The notes under the pieces: generated by a model | What the model was told of the DNA's origin: nothing | Databases searched by the model: none | What the model saw: only the letters and a program-made list of their open reading frames with translations | Assembly (NCBI RefSeq): GCF_012935325.2 | Contig: NZ_JABBYG020000018.1 | Location: 62,001 to 126,000, forward strand | DNA from: Paenibacillus sp. PL91 | Lineage (GTDB): Bacteria; Bacillota; Bacilli; Paenibacillales; Paenibacillaceae | DNA length: 64,000 nucleotides | Direction of reading: 5' to 3' | Shown: piece after piece, positions 1 through 8,408 of the stretch | Position numbering within the stretch: position 1 is the first letter of the stretch | Layout: the number at the start of each line of letters is the position of its first letter | Translations under genes and position numbers: made by a program

Positions 1-1102
1 GATAGCTGACGTCCACTGTGCCAATACAGCCGTTGCTAAAGCATTCCTTGGACAAAAACAGAATCTCGGCGTTCTCATCGACGACCAGCTTGTGCGCCGA
101 GATCGCCTGCCTATAAGCGAGCGACAGTATATCCGCATATTGCAATCCGCCCGCATTCTCGCTCTCCTGCCGCAATTCCCGGTCAAACGCTTCGCATTTT
201 CCGATGATTTCATCGTATTGCGAGAAAGCTGCGGCAATCATATCCTCGAATGAAATACCGTTCCTTCGCCAATACGCATTAAGCGGTTGGTTAAAATATT
301 CGATAGAATGGATGTCGTCGTAAGCCAGCACCGCATACTCTGATTGCACTGTCTCATTTACAGCGCCAAAATCGAATTGCACAGCCATTACCGGCGTATC
401 GTCTTCCACAGCTCGCGGCATACGCTCGTCATCCGGCAAGCTTACATTACCCGATTCGATAAAATGGTTGCGCAGCCGATAAGACTGAATCGCTGTACTT
501 GTAGATGCGGATTTGGAAGCGGCCAGGTACATAAATCCCCAGTCAATCCGCACGTCATCGCCAACACGCTGCAGCACCGGCTGCTGCTCGCTGCCCATGC
601 GCAGCGCCTCGATTCCGTCGCCAATCGCTTTGCGGGACCAGACAATTTTCTGATCCGGCGTATTGACGCACCATTCGCCGGTAACGTCCAAATAAATTTT
701 CGCTTCATGCGATTTGCCGTCAATGGATTGAATACGGAACGTAACGTATGAAGCCGGCCGCGATAATAGTTCCAGATCGTCAAGCAGCAGCGGCGTGGTG
801 AAATCGACCTCCAGCCGAATGCCATCCCCTTCAAACCGGTATTTGCTGGACGTCGCTGTCACTTCCAGGTTCGTCTGTTTGAGGGCATCCGGTTCCGAGC
901 AATCGCTTCCCTCGGCAAGCTCCGTCATCCCCATAAACCGGCGCGTCTGGCCGTCAATTCTTATCAATCCGGTCATGCTGCTGCGTTTGTTGGTCCAATG
1001 AGTAGGATGTTGGTCAGTAAGGCAATCGGCAGTAGACCATACGCTGAAATACGGATCAACCGTTACTAGCGGTACTGCAGGGGGCCTGAAATGTTGTGAC
1101 AT
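1..1102 (-). CDS. Glutaminase-family (DUF4964/DUF4965-type) protein, partial at its C-terminus
   Basis: The minus-strand frame opens with ATG at 1102-1100 behind AAAGGAGAAC and stays open to the left edge, giving the first 367 codons. The N-terminus reads RPPAVPLVTVDPYFSVWS, the signature of the family annotated as glutaminase A N-terminal/central domain (DUF4964, DUF5127, DUF4965, DUF1793). A later GCIGTVDVSYP stretch is typical of its (alpha/alpha)-barrel part. The family is named after fungal glutaminase but its bacterial members are biochemically unclear. No signal peptide is visible, so it is probably cytoplasmic. It lies 47 bp behind the LacI gene as the last visible gene of the sugar-transport operon, which suggests it acts on the imported compound. 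That role is inference. Confidence 0.85.
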   Translation of the reverse strand, partial: MSQHFRPPAVPLVTVDPYFSVWSTADCLTDQHPTHWTNKRSSMTGLIRIDGQTRRFMGMTELAEGSDCSEPDALKQTNLEVTATSSKYRFEGDGIRLEVDFTTPLLLDDLELLSRPASYVTFRIQSIDGKSHEAKIYLDVTGEWCVNTPDQKIVWSRKAIGDGIEALRMGSEQQPVLQRVGDDVRIDWGFMYLAASKSASTSTAIQSYRLRNHFIESGNVSLPDDERMPRAVEDDTPVMAVQFDFGAVNETVQSEYAVLAYDDIHSIEYFNQPLNAYWRRNGISFEDMIAAAFSQYDEIIGKCEAFDRELRQESENAGGLQYADILSLAYRQAISAHKLVVDENAEILFLSKECFSNGCIGTVDVSY

Positions 1103-1149
1103 TGTTTTTGTTCTCCTTTAAATAAGATTATGATTGCTAGTGAAACTGC

Positions 1150-2145
1150 TCAGCAGCTTTTGCGTTCGATTAAGACCGTATCAAAAACTTCCTGATAAAA
1201 TTCTTTCTCCGCTTCACCTTTGATTTTGTTCAGGATGATTTCAACTGCGCGCCCCGCCATCTTCTCCTTGGCAATATTGATCGTTGTAAGCGGGAAGGGA
1301 TAAAACAGCTGGGACTGGATATTATCGTAGCCAACGACTTTAATATCCTCTGGTACACGGAAACCCGCTTCCTGTATGGCATAAATCGCTTCCAATGCGA
1401 TCAGATCGCTGAATGCGAAAATGCCTGTATAATCATCTCTGCTTTGCACGAAATCCTTCATATACGCATACGTATTGCCCATCGTAACTTCATGATAGAC
1501 GACTAATGAAGAATCAAATGCTATGCCGGAAGCGGCGAGTGCTTGCTTATAGCCTTCCTCCCTTTCACGCGAGCAAGAAAGAGAGCTGGGACCGCATAAA
1601 AACAAAATCCGCTTCGCCCCTTTGCTTAACAAGTATTCGGTCGCCAAGTAGCCTCCCCGGACATCATCGGTTATGAGATAGTCGGTCTGCTCATTCTCGA
1701 AATGCCTACCGACCAAAACGAATGGGATGTTGGCGTTCTTCAAAATCCCTACGCTTCCGGTACTGCCTTGAACCGGGAACAGAATGATGCCGTCCACCCC
1801 TTTGTTGATGGCCAGATAGATCGCCTGCTCTTCCATTTCCTGTTTCTCGCCGCTGTTTAGCACAAAGATGGCATAGTCCTTCTTCCTTGCATCCACTTCG
1901 ATAAAGTTTGCCATGATAGAGAAAAAAGGGTTGGAGAGATCGCTTAGAATAACCGCAATCGTTTTCATTGAGCCGGAACGCAGCCCTCTGGCAATGCCAT
2001 TTGGGATATATCCCATTTCTTTAGCCGTATGCAGGATGAATTGTCTCGTAGCTTCCGTCAGGTCGCCTTTCCCTTTTAATGCTCTGGACACCGTGTTGAT
2101 GCTGTAGCCGGTTTTTGCCGCGATATCTTTTAATCTTATTTTCAT
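1150..2145 (-). CDS. LacI-family transcriptional regulator
   Basis: The N-terminal helix-turn-helix (IRLKDIAAKTGYSINTVSRA, about residues 3-22) and the YIPNGIARGLRSG hinge are classic LacI/GalR. The rest (about 60-331) is a periplasmic-binding-protein-like sugar-sensing domain (TIAVILSDLSNPFF). A TTG at 2157 would add four residues, but the ATG at 2145 gives the normal family N-terminus. The gene sits inside the ABC operon, 8 bp after the permease stop, so it is probably autoregulated with the transporter. The likely operator is the inverted repeat at 5477-5494 in front of the operon. The inducer is unknown and is presumably the transported carbohydrate. Confidence 0.95.
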   Translation of the reverse strand: MKIRLKDIAAKTGYSINTVSRALKGKGDLTEATRQFILHTAKEMGYIPNGIARGLRSGSMKTIAVILSDLSNPFFSIMANFIEVDARKKDYAIFVLNSGEKQEMEEQAIYLAINKGVDGIILFPVQGSTGSVGILKNANIPFVLVGRHFENEQTDYLITDDVRGGYLATEYLLSKGAKRILFLCGPSSLSCSREREEGYKQALAASGIAFDSSLVVYHEVTMGNTYAYMKDFVQSRDDYTGIFAFSDLIALEAIYAIQEAGFRVPEDIKVVGYDNIQSQLFYPFPLTTINIAKEKMAGRAVEIILNKIKGEAEKEFYQEVFDTVLIERKSC

Positions 2146-2153
2146 GATTACAA

Positions 2154-2996
2154 TCAACCTTTAATTCCAGATAAGGTAACGCCTTTTACAATATACTTTT
2201 GGAAAATGATAAAGATAATGATGATCGGGACCGAAGCGTACGCGTTTACCGTCATGGGCAAGGTTTCGTCCTGATTATAGGAGCTCATAAAGAACGGAAT
2301 GCCGATCGGCAGCGTAAACAAATCTTCCGATTGGATCGCCAGAAACGGCCATAAAAAATCGTTCCATGTGCCAAGGAAGGAAAAGATCATCAATGTAGAC
2401 AACACCGGCTTGGATAACGGAATAAAAATATTCCACCACACTCGGAACAGACTGCAGCCGTCCATTTTGGCAGCCTCAACCAGCTCATTGGGCATCCCAT
2501 CAAAAAATTGCTTTATGATCAGCACGCCGAGCGGTCCTGCAAGGCCCGGGAGAATAAGCGCAGCATAAGAATCAAGAATGTTCAAGCTGTTAGCCACCAT
2601 ATACAAGGAAACGATTGTCGCTTCTCCTGGAATCATCATGCCGCTGAGAATAAGCCAGAAGGCTAGCTTTTTATAGCTGAAATCGATTCTAGAAAGTGCA
2701 AACGCGGCCAAGGAAGCCATGATCAGGCTGAGTATCGGAACGATAACGGCGATCGTCAAGCTGTTCATCGTCCACTTGATAACCGGCGCATTCTCGAGAA
2801 TATAAGCATAGTTCTCAAACGAAAATGGGGGCAAAAAGCGGTCGATCATCTCCCCCATAGCGGTTCCTGGCGGCTTTAGTGAAGTGAATAGCATGTAGAG
2901 AATCGGAACAATAAAGATGATTGCCAATCCGTAAGCTGCAATGTACAGCATTATTTTCGGAAAAGTCCACTTTTTGGATCCAGCGAATTCGTTCAT
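2154..2996 (-). CDS. Carbohydrate ABC transporter permease, MalG-like (CUT1)
   Basis: 280 residues with six predicted membrane segments. It carries the cytoplasmic EAA loop typical of binding-protein-dependent importers (NELVEAAKMDGCSLFRVWWNIFIPL, about residues 190-214), which contacts the ATPase. An N-terminal segment (IMLYIAAYGLAIIFIVPILY) followed by TSLKPPGTAM is characteristic of MalG/AraQ-type subunits. It begins 12 bp after the MalF-like gene and should pair with it in the membrane. No ATPase gene is present nearby, so a shared MsmX-type ATPase elsewhere is expected (inference). Confidence 0.95.
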   Translation of the reverse strand: MNEFAGSKKWTFPKIMLYIAAYGLAIIFIVPILYMLFTSLKPPGTAMGEMIDRFLPPFSFENYAYILENAPVIKWTMNSLTIAVIVPILSLIMASLAAFALSRIDFSYKKLAFWLILSGMMIPGEATIVSLYMVANSLNILDSYAALILPGLAGPLGVLIIKQFFDGMPNELVEAAKMDGCSLFRVWWNIFIPLSKPVLSTLMIFSFLGTWNDFLWPFLAIQSEDLFTLPIGIPFFMSSYNQDETLPMTVNAYASVPIIIIFIIFQKYIVKGVTLSGIKG

Positions 2997-3008
2997 CTCT
3001 TCTTCCCC

Positions 3009-3944
3009 TTAATCCGTTTTTTTGCCGAAAACTTTAAACTGGATGAATGAGAGCACAATTAGAAAAACAAAGAAAATAAATGACATCGCAGACGATAATC
3101 CGAGATCGTTGGCGGTAAAGCCCGTTTCATAGATATATTGAATCATCGTTCGGGTTTCGTTGCCGGGTCCGCCGCGCGTGACGAGCCATACCTGGCCGAA
3201 AACTTTAAAGGATGCGATAACCTGCAGCACGGTGATGAGAACGATCAATCCGCGCATCGCAGGCAAAGTAATAAACTTTAGCCTTTGCCACGCATTTGCC
3301 CCATCGAGTGTAGCCGCCTCGTAATGATCAACGGGAATATCCTGCAGCCCTGCGAGCATGACGATCATGTTGAAGCCCTGTGTCCACCAAAGCGTAATCA
3401 TGACGATGGAAATCCAGGCAAAATGCGGCTCGTTCAGCCAAAAAATTTCCGTTTCCGGGCTGAGTATGCCTAAGTTATGCAGCACCGTATTTAGCAAACC
3501 GGAATATGGGGCAAGGACGAATATCCAGATAAAGCTGACGACCGCTACCGATAAAATATTAGGCATAAAAAATATGGTACGCAGAAACGTTCTGCCTTTC
3601 ACTTTCGAATCGAGAATCAAAGCAAGCAGGAAAGGCGTTAAGATCATAAATGGCGTTGAGATTAAGGCAAAATAGGTCGTATGCCATAAGGACGCCCAAA
3701 AATCCGAATCCTTGAGCGCATAAATGTAATTTTGAATGCCGACAAACCCTTCCTTGCCAATCAAGGTCCAATCATGAAAGCTGACGAACAGTCCGTAAAA
3801 AATCGGAATGATCGAGAAGAGAATAAAGAAAAAGAAATAGGGAGCAAGGAATCCGGTTGCGAGCAATTCGTTAAACAGCTTCCTTTTTCGCTTGCCTATA
3901 GACATATCCGCCAAATTCGGATCCGTCATCGTTACCGGGTTCAT
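3009..3944 (-). CDS. Carbohydrate ABC transporter permease, MalF/UgpA-like (CUT1)
   Basis: 311 residues. After a basic cytoplasmic N-terminus (SIGKRKRKLFNELL) there are six membrane segments, with the EAA loop at about residues 215-235 (DHYEAATLDGANAWQRLKFI). SIIPIFYGLFVSFHDWTLIG near the start is a typical MalF/UgpA signature. It lies 60 bp downstream of the substrate-binding protein gene and 12 bp upstream of the partner permease. Together the three genes encode the extracellular and membrane parts of one sugar importer whose substrate cannot be read from sequence. Confidence 0.95.
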   Translation of the reverse strand: MNPVTMTDPNLADMSIGKRKRKLFNELLATGFLAPYFFFFILFSIIPIFYGLFVSFHDWTLIGKEGFVGIQNYIYALKDSDFWASLWHTTYFALISTPFMILTPFLLALILDSKVKGRTFLRTIFFMPNILSVAVVSFIWIFVLAPYSGLLNTVLHNLGILSPETEIFWLNEPHFAWISIVMITLWWTQGFNMIVMLAGLQDIPVDHYEAATLDGANAWQRLKFITLPAMRGLIVLITVLQVIASFKVFGQVWLVTRGGPGNETRTMIQYIYETGFTANDLGLSSAMSFIFFVFLIVLSFIQFKVFGKKTD

Positions 3945-4004
3945 GTTTCACCTCCAATCATGCAACGGCGTTACGTCACCATAACGCCGCTGCACGTGCA
4001 TGTT

Positions 4005-5369
4005 TTATCGGTTCAGAAGTTTTTCCATGCTTTGTACGGCTGTATCCAAACCTTTATCGACAGGTGCTTTGCCGGACCAAATCGTGTCAAGCGCTTGGAC
4101 GAGCTGGTCTTTCGCCGGCCACATTTTCGGAGATCTCGGCAAGTATACGCCATCGTTGCCTGCTTGCAGATAATCTTGGCGATAAGGCAAGCTTTTGAAT
4201 GCTTCCGACTCTACAGCAGTTGTGGATGGCGGAATATGTCCGGCCTTGGACCACTCGGCAGCATTGTCTGTCACCCATTTGGCAAATGTCATCGATGCCC
4301 TTACTTTATTCTCGTCTTGCCCTTTCTTCTGGATCGGCAGGATGAAGTTGTGCGAATCTATCCATGTAGCAGGCTTGTCATAGATTTGCGGGAATGGTAT
4401 GGCCCCAAACTCCAGCCCTTTAGTCGCTTCCAACGTGCTGGTAAACCATACGCCTGTTGGCAAAAGGGCACCTTTGCCTGCTTGGAACGTCTCGCCGATT
4501 TTGGGCATGTTTCTCTGGATCAAGCCGCTCTCGAACAAACCGCTGATATATTCTGCAGCCTGCTTGCCCTGCGGATTATTTAGTGTCACTTTTTGGCCGG
4601 ATTCATCGAACATGCCCTCTCCGCCAAGCTGGTTATAAAGCGCCCACCATATCCGGTACGGATCCTCGCCTGTGGAGGCGAGCAGCATATTCGCAATGCC
4701 TTTTGGAGCACCGTCTTTGATTTTTTGCAGGAAGTTTTTAAATCCATCGGGGCCAGGCTCGATGATCGGTTTGTCACTTTCGTCCAGCAAATTCAATTCA
4801 CGAAGAATTTTTTTGTTGTAATACAGGATGAGCGGATGAGCATCAAGCGGCAATGCGTATTGCTGTTCGTCAAACATCGTTGCGTTCACCATGTTTTCAT
4901 TGAATCCGCTTAAATCAATGCCCATCGATTCGATATAAGGATTCAATGGCTCGATAATTTTAAGATCCACTAGCTCGCTTAATTTGGACGTATGGGATAT
5001 CGCAAGATCAGGTGCGTTTCCGCCGGAAACAGCGGTTTGCAGCTTCGTATAAAATTGGCCCCAATCTTGCGTCAATGCCTTAACTTCAATTTGTCCTTTA
5101 TGTTCATCGTTAAATTTCTTCACGAGGCTGTTCATGATTACGCCGTCTCCACCGCCGAACATGTTCCAGTAGGTAATAGTTACTTTCTCGGCCGGAGCAG
5201 CATCCGGCGTATTTGAAGCGCTTTCATTTGTGGCTTCCGTATTTCCGTTATTGCCCCCATTGCCGCTATTTCCACTATTGCCTCCATTGCCTGACGAACA
5301 AGCGCTTAACATTAATGACACAACAAGCAGCATCCCTAGTACAACTGTATACAGTCTGGTACTTTTCAT
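4005..5369 (-). CDS. Extracellular sugar-binding lipoprotein of ABC transporter (family 1)
   Basis: The chosen start is ATG at 5369 behind GAGGGGGATTTCT. It gives MKSTRLYTVV plus a lipobox LMLSAC with Cys24 as the lipidated residue; a longer frame from 5444 would bury the signal peptide. A low-complexity linker rich in Gly/Asn (SGNGGNSGNSGNGGNNGN) follows, then a two-lobed solute-binding domain (VTITYWNMFGGGDG onward) of about 410 residues. It is the first gene of the operon. The role is capture of a carbohydrate outside the cell and delivery to the two permeases. Confidence 0.95.
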   Translation of the reverse strand: MKSTRLYTVVLGMLLVVSLMLSACSSGNGGNSGNSGNGGNNGNTEATNESASNTPDAAPAEKVTITYWNMFGGGDGVIMNSLVKKFNDEHKGQIEVKALTQDWGQFYTKLQTAVSGGNAPDLAISHTSKLSELVDLKIIEPLNPYIESMGIDLSGFNENMVNATMFDEQQYALPLDAHPLILYYNKKILRELNLLDESDKPIIEPGPDGFKNFLQKIKDGAPKGIANMLLASTGEDPYRIWWALYNQLGGEGMFDESGQKVTLNNPQGKQAAEYISGLFESGLIQRNMPKIGETFQAGKGALLPTGVWFTSTLEATKGLEFGAIPFPQIYDKPATWIDSHNFILPIQKKGQDENKVRASMTFAKWVTDNAAEWSKAGHIPPSTTAVESEAFKSLPYRQDYLQAGNDGVYLPRSPKMWPAKDQLVQALDTIWSGKAPVDKGLDTAVQSMEKLLNR

Positions 5370-5474
5370 AGAAATCCCCCTCGAATAAATAATAAGAAAC
5401 GAATGTTTATGCTTACATTGTTCTTCGGAAAATGGATAAATCATCGCTCCTTTCCCTCTTATTATTTTGCAGCA

Positions 5475-5530
5475 TTAACGTTAACCCTAACGTTGATTTA
5501 CACTCTATAAGAGAAAAAACGATCCGTCAA
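5475..5530 (-). promoter_or_regulatory. Promoter and LacI-type operator of the ABC/LacI/DUF4965 operon
   Basis: On the minus strand a -35 TTGACG (5530-5525) and a -10-like TAGAGT (5507-5502) are separated by 17 bp. Just downstream is a perfect inverted repeat AACGTTA-ACCC-TAACGTT (5477-5494). Each arm contains an AACGTT palindrome with a central CG, as in LacI/GalR-family operators. Its place directly after the -10 box would let a bound repressor block initiation. Assignment to the LacI protein of the same operon is inference. Confidence 0.6.
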
Positions 5531-5610
5531 CAGTTTTTTCTCTTTTTTTTGATTGTTACCGAATTGTTGTAATGAATGGCGGAGCCCGTCCTTTGAGCTT
5601 GAAAGATATG

Positions 5611-5644
5611 ACAAAAGAAATAGGCCGTCCTATCTAGGACCGCC
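5611..5644 (-). terminator. Probable rho-independent terminator of the ArsR-like gene
   Basis: Stem arms GGCCGTCCT / AGGACCGCC (one mismatch) around ATCT lie about 115 bp past the stop codon at 5761. On the minus strand they are followed by a T-rich tract (TATTTCTTTTGT). Confidence 0.5.
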
Positions 5645-5760
5645 CGTATATTTGTCGAATATGGCACTTTTTTTCACGCATTTTTATAGACAAAATAATC
5701 GCCGATTCTATATTTTTTTACATCATTCGCTGGAATGTTATGATTGTGAAACCATTCGTT

Positions 5761-6690
5761 TTACGTATCCGATTGGTAGATAATCCGCATAATGATATCT
5801 TGGTTATAATCGCCGAACTGCTTGCCGAATATATTGATGCCTCCGATATGCACCGCATTCTGCTTGATTCCGATTCGTAAACTGATAAACCTATTGTTGC
5901 TCAAATTGAGCTCGTTCAGCTTCACTTTGGAAATTTCTACGTCATCAAGGAAGCTCCCCGCGTGGTCTACCTTCCATGTTTTAAGCAGCCCGTACTGCGT
6001 ATGGTTATCGGGTATCCAATGCGGGTTCAGCTTTCCCCTCCTGTCGCCGAAATCACCAGGACAAGTCCATGTTCCGATTTCGATACCATTGATCCATATC
6101 GTAATATCCGACGGCCAATTGTGATCGTAATCTGGCGCTTCGGAGCATAGCTCCATCGAAAATTGTATCGATTTAATTTCTGCGTTCGTCTCCGACAACG
6201 GAGGAAATTTATAATCAACATATCCTCGGCTAAACCAGAGCAATTGTGCTGAAATTCTGCTCGGATGATAAAAATGGGATGGCTCGTCCACCGGCTGTAC
6301 AATTCCGGTTTCCGTAATTAAGCCGCAGGTCGGGTTTATTTCACAATCCGTGTAGCAGCCGACCGGCATATCAATTTGGTAGACGCTCGCCTGATTGTTG
6401 TAACCAGCGTTTACATTCAATTGCATATGTATATCGTCAAACGTTCTTGAGCAAACCTTCATCGTCCCTCTGGAAGCAGGCAGCACTTCTGTCACGATTA
6501 TGCCTGCGTTTTCCAGCACTCGGATGTTGGAAGCGACAGTCGATACAGGCAGGTCTAACTTTTCAGCGATATCAACGATATTTTCCTGCTTGAAATTCAA
6601 CAGCTTTAAAATATTAATACGGACATCCGAGGCAAGCGCGTGCGCCACTTTTCTTAACCGCTCCGATTCATCAATCGACAACTCCAACAT
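5761..6690 (-). CDS. ArsR-like winged-helix transcriptional regulator with C-terminal beta-rich domain
   Basis: 309 residues. The first 80 are an ArsR-type winged helix (VAHALASDVRINILKLLNF, then DIAEKLDLPVSTVASNIRVL and ENAGIIVTEVLPASRGTMK). The remaining about 220 residues are beta-rich and aromatic with no membrane segment (for example DITIWINGIEIGTWTCPGDF), like the jelly-roll ligand domain seen in long ArsR-like regulators of Paenibacillus. ATG at 6690 is preceded by GGGGGGAG. It stands alone on the minus strand, upstream of the divergent-looking promoter region of the sugar operon. Target and ligand are unknown. Confidence 0.8.
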   Translation of the reverse strand: MLELSIDESERLRKVAHALASDVRINILKLLNFKQENIVDIAEKLDLPVSTVASNIRVLENAGIIVTEVLPASRGTMKVCSRTFDDIHMQLNVNAGYNNQASVYQIDMPVGCYTDCEINPTCGLITETGIVQPVDEPSHFYHPSRISAQLLWFSRGYVDYKFPPLSETNAEIKSIQFSMELCSEAPDYDHNWPSDITIWINGIEIGTWTCPGDFGDRRGKLNPHWIPDNHTQYGLLKTWKVDHAGSFLDDVEISKVKLNELNLSNNRFISLRIGIKQNAVHIGGINIFGKQFGDYNQDIIMRIIYQSDT

Positions 6691-6749
6691 ACGGCATTGC
6701 TCCCCCCTTCGATAGTACTCATTTCAGTTGCAAATATCGACAAAGTTAA

Positions 6750-7058
6750 TTAACCTTCTGACACATCTGCCTTTAATTCGCTCGCTACCTCAATCATCTT
6801 AGGGATCACCGCCTCATTGGTGCCGGATACATAAATATCTCCTTGATAATGCCTGAAAGGAATCTTTGTATCGCCGCAGCTCCACATGAAAAATTCCCCC
6901 TCAATGGACATGCTGGTAGAGCCTGTCACTGTAAATACCGGAGTATAAGTGAATTCAGGCTTGGACATAAAATATTGTTTACACTCTTCCAAAGATATGG
7001 TTTGCGCCAAATGTGCCGATTCCTGAAATGCTCGTGTAATCCGATAGCGTTGACTCAT
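6750..7058 (-). CDS. Hypothetical protein, 102 residues
   Basis: A well-placed ribosome site (TTGGAGGCATTACA) precedes ATG at 7058, and codon use matches neighbouring real genes. The protein is soluble, without signal peptide or membrane segment. The middle reads as a small beta-sandwich-like stretch (YTPVFTVTGSTSMSIEGEFF). I do not recognise the family. It lies 67 bp downstream of a serine hydrolase gene on the same strand and 60 bp upstream of the ArsR-like gene, so it may be cotranscribed with either. Confidence 0.65.
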   Translation of the reverse strand: MSQRYRITRAFQESAHLAQTISLEECKQYFMSKPEFTYTPVFTVTGSTSMSIEGEFFMWSCGDTKIPFRHYQGDIYVSGTNEAVIPKMIEVASELKADVSEG

Positions 7059-7124
7059 TGTAATGCCTCCAATTTTTCTGTTTTTGCCTCACTCCGTGTA
7101 AAGGTAGAAGCTTGTCTGCATAAT

Positions 7125-8204
7125 TTATAATGCTGGCCATTTATATACTTGAGAAACACTTCGAATCATTTCGCCGATTAAAGCCTCCTCTTGCGGCTTC
7201 CCCGGCTCACTATTTGTCATCACGACGATTCCGCATTTTAAACGCGGATAGGCCACAAGCATGCACTGATAGCCGATACCCCAACCTTTGGAGAGCATGG
7301 ATGGTTCACCGTTGGCTTGGGATAGAAATACCCCTAATCCAACATATTGGGCGCAGCCATAGCCGGTGAGCATCTTTTGGGCTAACGCTGGCGATAAAAG
7401 TGAGGCATGGTCACCTCCCCAAGCTTTAATGACTTCGATTGCTATTAAAGCCATCTCGGATGGGGTTGTCCACAAGCCAGCACCTGACAAATTCGGATAA
7501 TGTGCTCTCGTTCCGTCTACCACATTCCCATGCTTATTATGTCCAGCAGTTAATCCGGCTGCCTCAGCAATGCGTGGTTTTGAAAGACCATTCCAAAAAA
7601 ATGTTTGATGTAATCCTAAAGGAGCAAATACTAACTTGTCAATGGCTGAGATGAAAGACTCACCCATTACATCCTCGATGATAAGCTCTAAGATTGTAAA
7701 GCCTGTATCGGCGTAGTGAAATTCACTGTCAGGCACATATTTAACTTCTGCAGATTCTGAAAGATATGTAGTATTCCCCAATAGTAAATCCTTCGGGGCG
7801 GGAAACGGAGACTGCTTCTGGCAAATGTCAAAACTACCCTCCGATTCAACGAAACCTGACTGATGGGCGAGCAAGCTGCTTATCGTTACTTTCTTAGCAA
7901 TCGTATATGGATTTTCAGGAATTTTCCATGATTTCAAATAAACGTTCGCATCTTCTTGTAAATCTAAAAGACCCTCCTGGACTAGTTTAAGGATTCCGAT
8001 AGAAGTGACCATTTTACTCATGGAGCATGCGTGAAATATACTGTCTGCATTCACTTTCAGAGGCTTCCCTGCCTCTTCAAGCCCAAGGCTCAATGAGCAT
8101 TCAAGCTGGTTTTCTTGAAAAATCGTTAATCCAGCTCCTGGCACACAAAAGTGGCTCATACGCTCTTGAAGCCTCTCTAATAAATGGTTATTATGTATAT
8201 CCAT
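7125..8204 (-). CDS. Serine hydrolase, beta-lactamase class C-like (penicillin-binding protein fold)
   Basis: 359 residues behind TTAGGAGGTTTAT and ATG at 8204. The nucleophile motif SxxK is SMSK (Ser61-Lys64), and the second motif Tyr-x-x is YAD (Tyr164) in FHYADTGF. A later glycine-rich strand (SKGWGIGYQC) stands where the third motif normally lies, without a clear KTG/HxG. No signal peptide is seen, so it is probably an intracellular esterase or peptidase rather than a secreted beta-lactamase. The substrate cannot be inferred. Confidence 0.88.
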   Translation of the reverse strand: MDIHNNHLLERLQERMSHFCVPGAGLTIFQENQLECSLSLGLEEAGKPLKVNADSIFHACSMSKMVTSIGILKLVQEGLLDLQEDANVYLKSWKIPENPYTIAKKVTISSLLAHQSGFVESEGSFDICQKQSPFPAPKDLLLGNTTYLSESAEVKYVPDSEFHYADTGFTILELIIEDVMGESFISAIDKLVFAPLGLHQTFFWNGLSKPRIAEAAGLTAGHNKHGNVVDGTRAHYPNLSGAGLWTTPSEMALIAIEVIKAWGGDHASLLSPALAQKMLTGYGCAQYVGLGVFLSQANGEPSMLSKGWGIGYQCMLVAYPRLKCGIVVMTNSEPGKPQEEALIGEMIRSVSQVYKWPAL

Positions 8205-8362
8205 ATAAACCTCCTAACAAAAAAAGAACGTACGTTTGTGATCATTACACCATAATTAACCAATCGGATCAAGCCTTTTTTCCGCTATCAAAATCAGTTG
8301 TCATCGGGAATGAATGAACGTTCATTTCGACAACATATGACAAGTGCGTTGCCTCATAAAAC

Positions 8363-8389
8363 AAAAAAAGCCGCAGGATATGCGGCTTT
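8363..8389 (-). terminator. Rho-independent terminator
   Basis: Perfect stem AAAGCCGCA / TGCGGCTTT with loop GGATA. A run of seven T follows on the minus strand, 20 bp past the stop codon of the serine hydrolase gene at 8409. Confidence 0.85.
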
Positions 8390-8408
8390 AATGGGACTGG
8401 TTCTGTTA

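Noticed and set aside
442..834. Minus-strand 130-codon frame inside the glutaminase-family gene
   Set aside because: It is an out-of-frame shadow; the real gene on the same strand has the family signature and continues to the left edge.
3732..4583. Plus-strand 283-codon frame across the permease/binding-protein junction
   Set aside because: It is antisense to two clear transporter genes, with no ribosome site and no recognisable domain.
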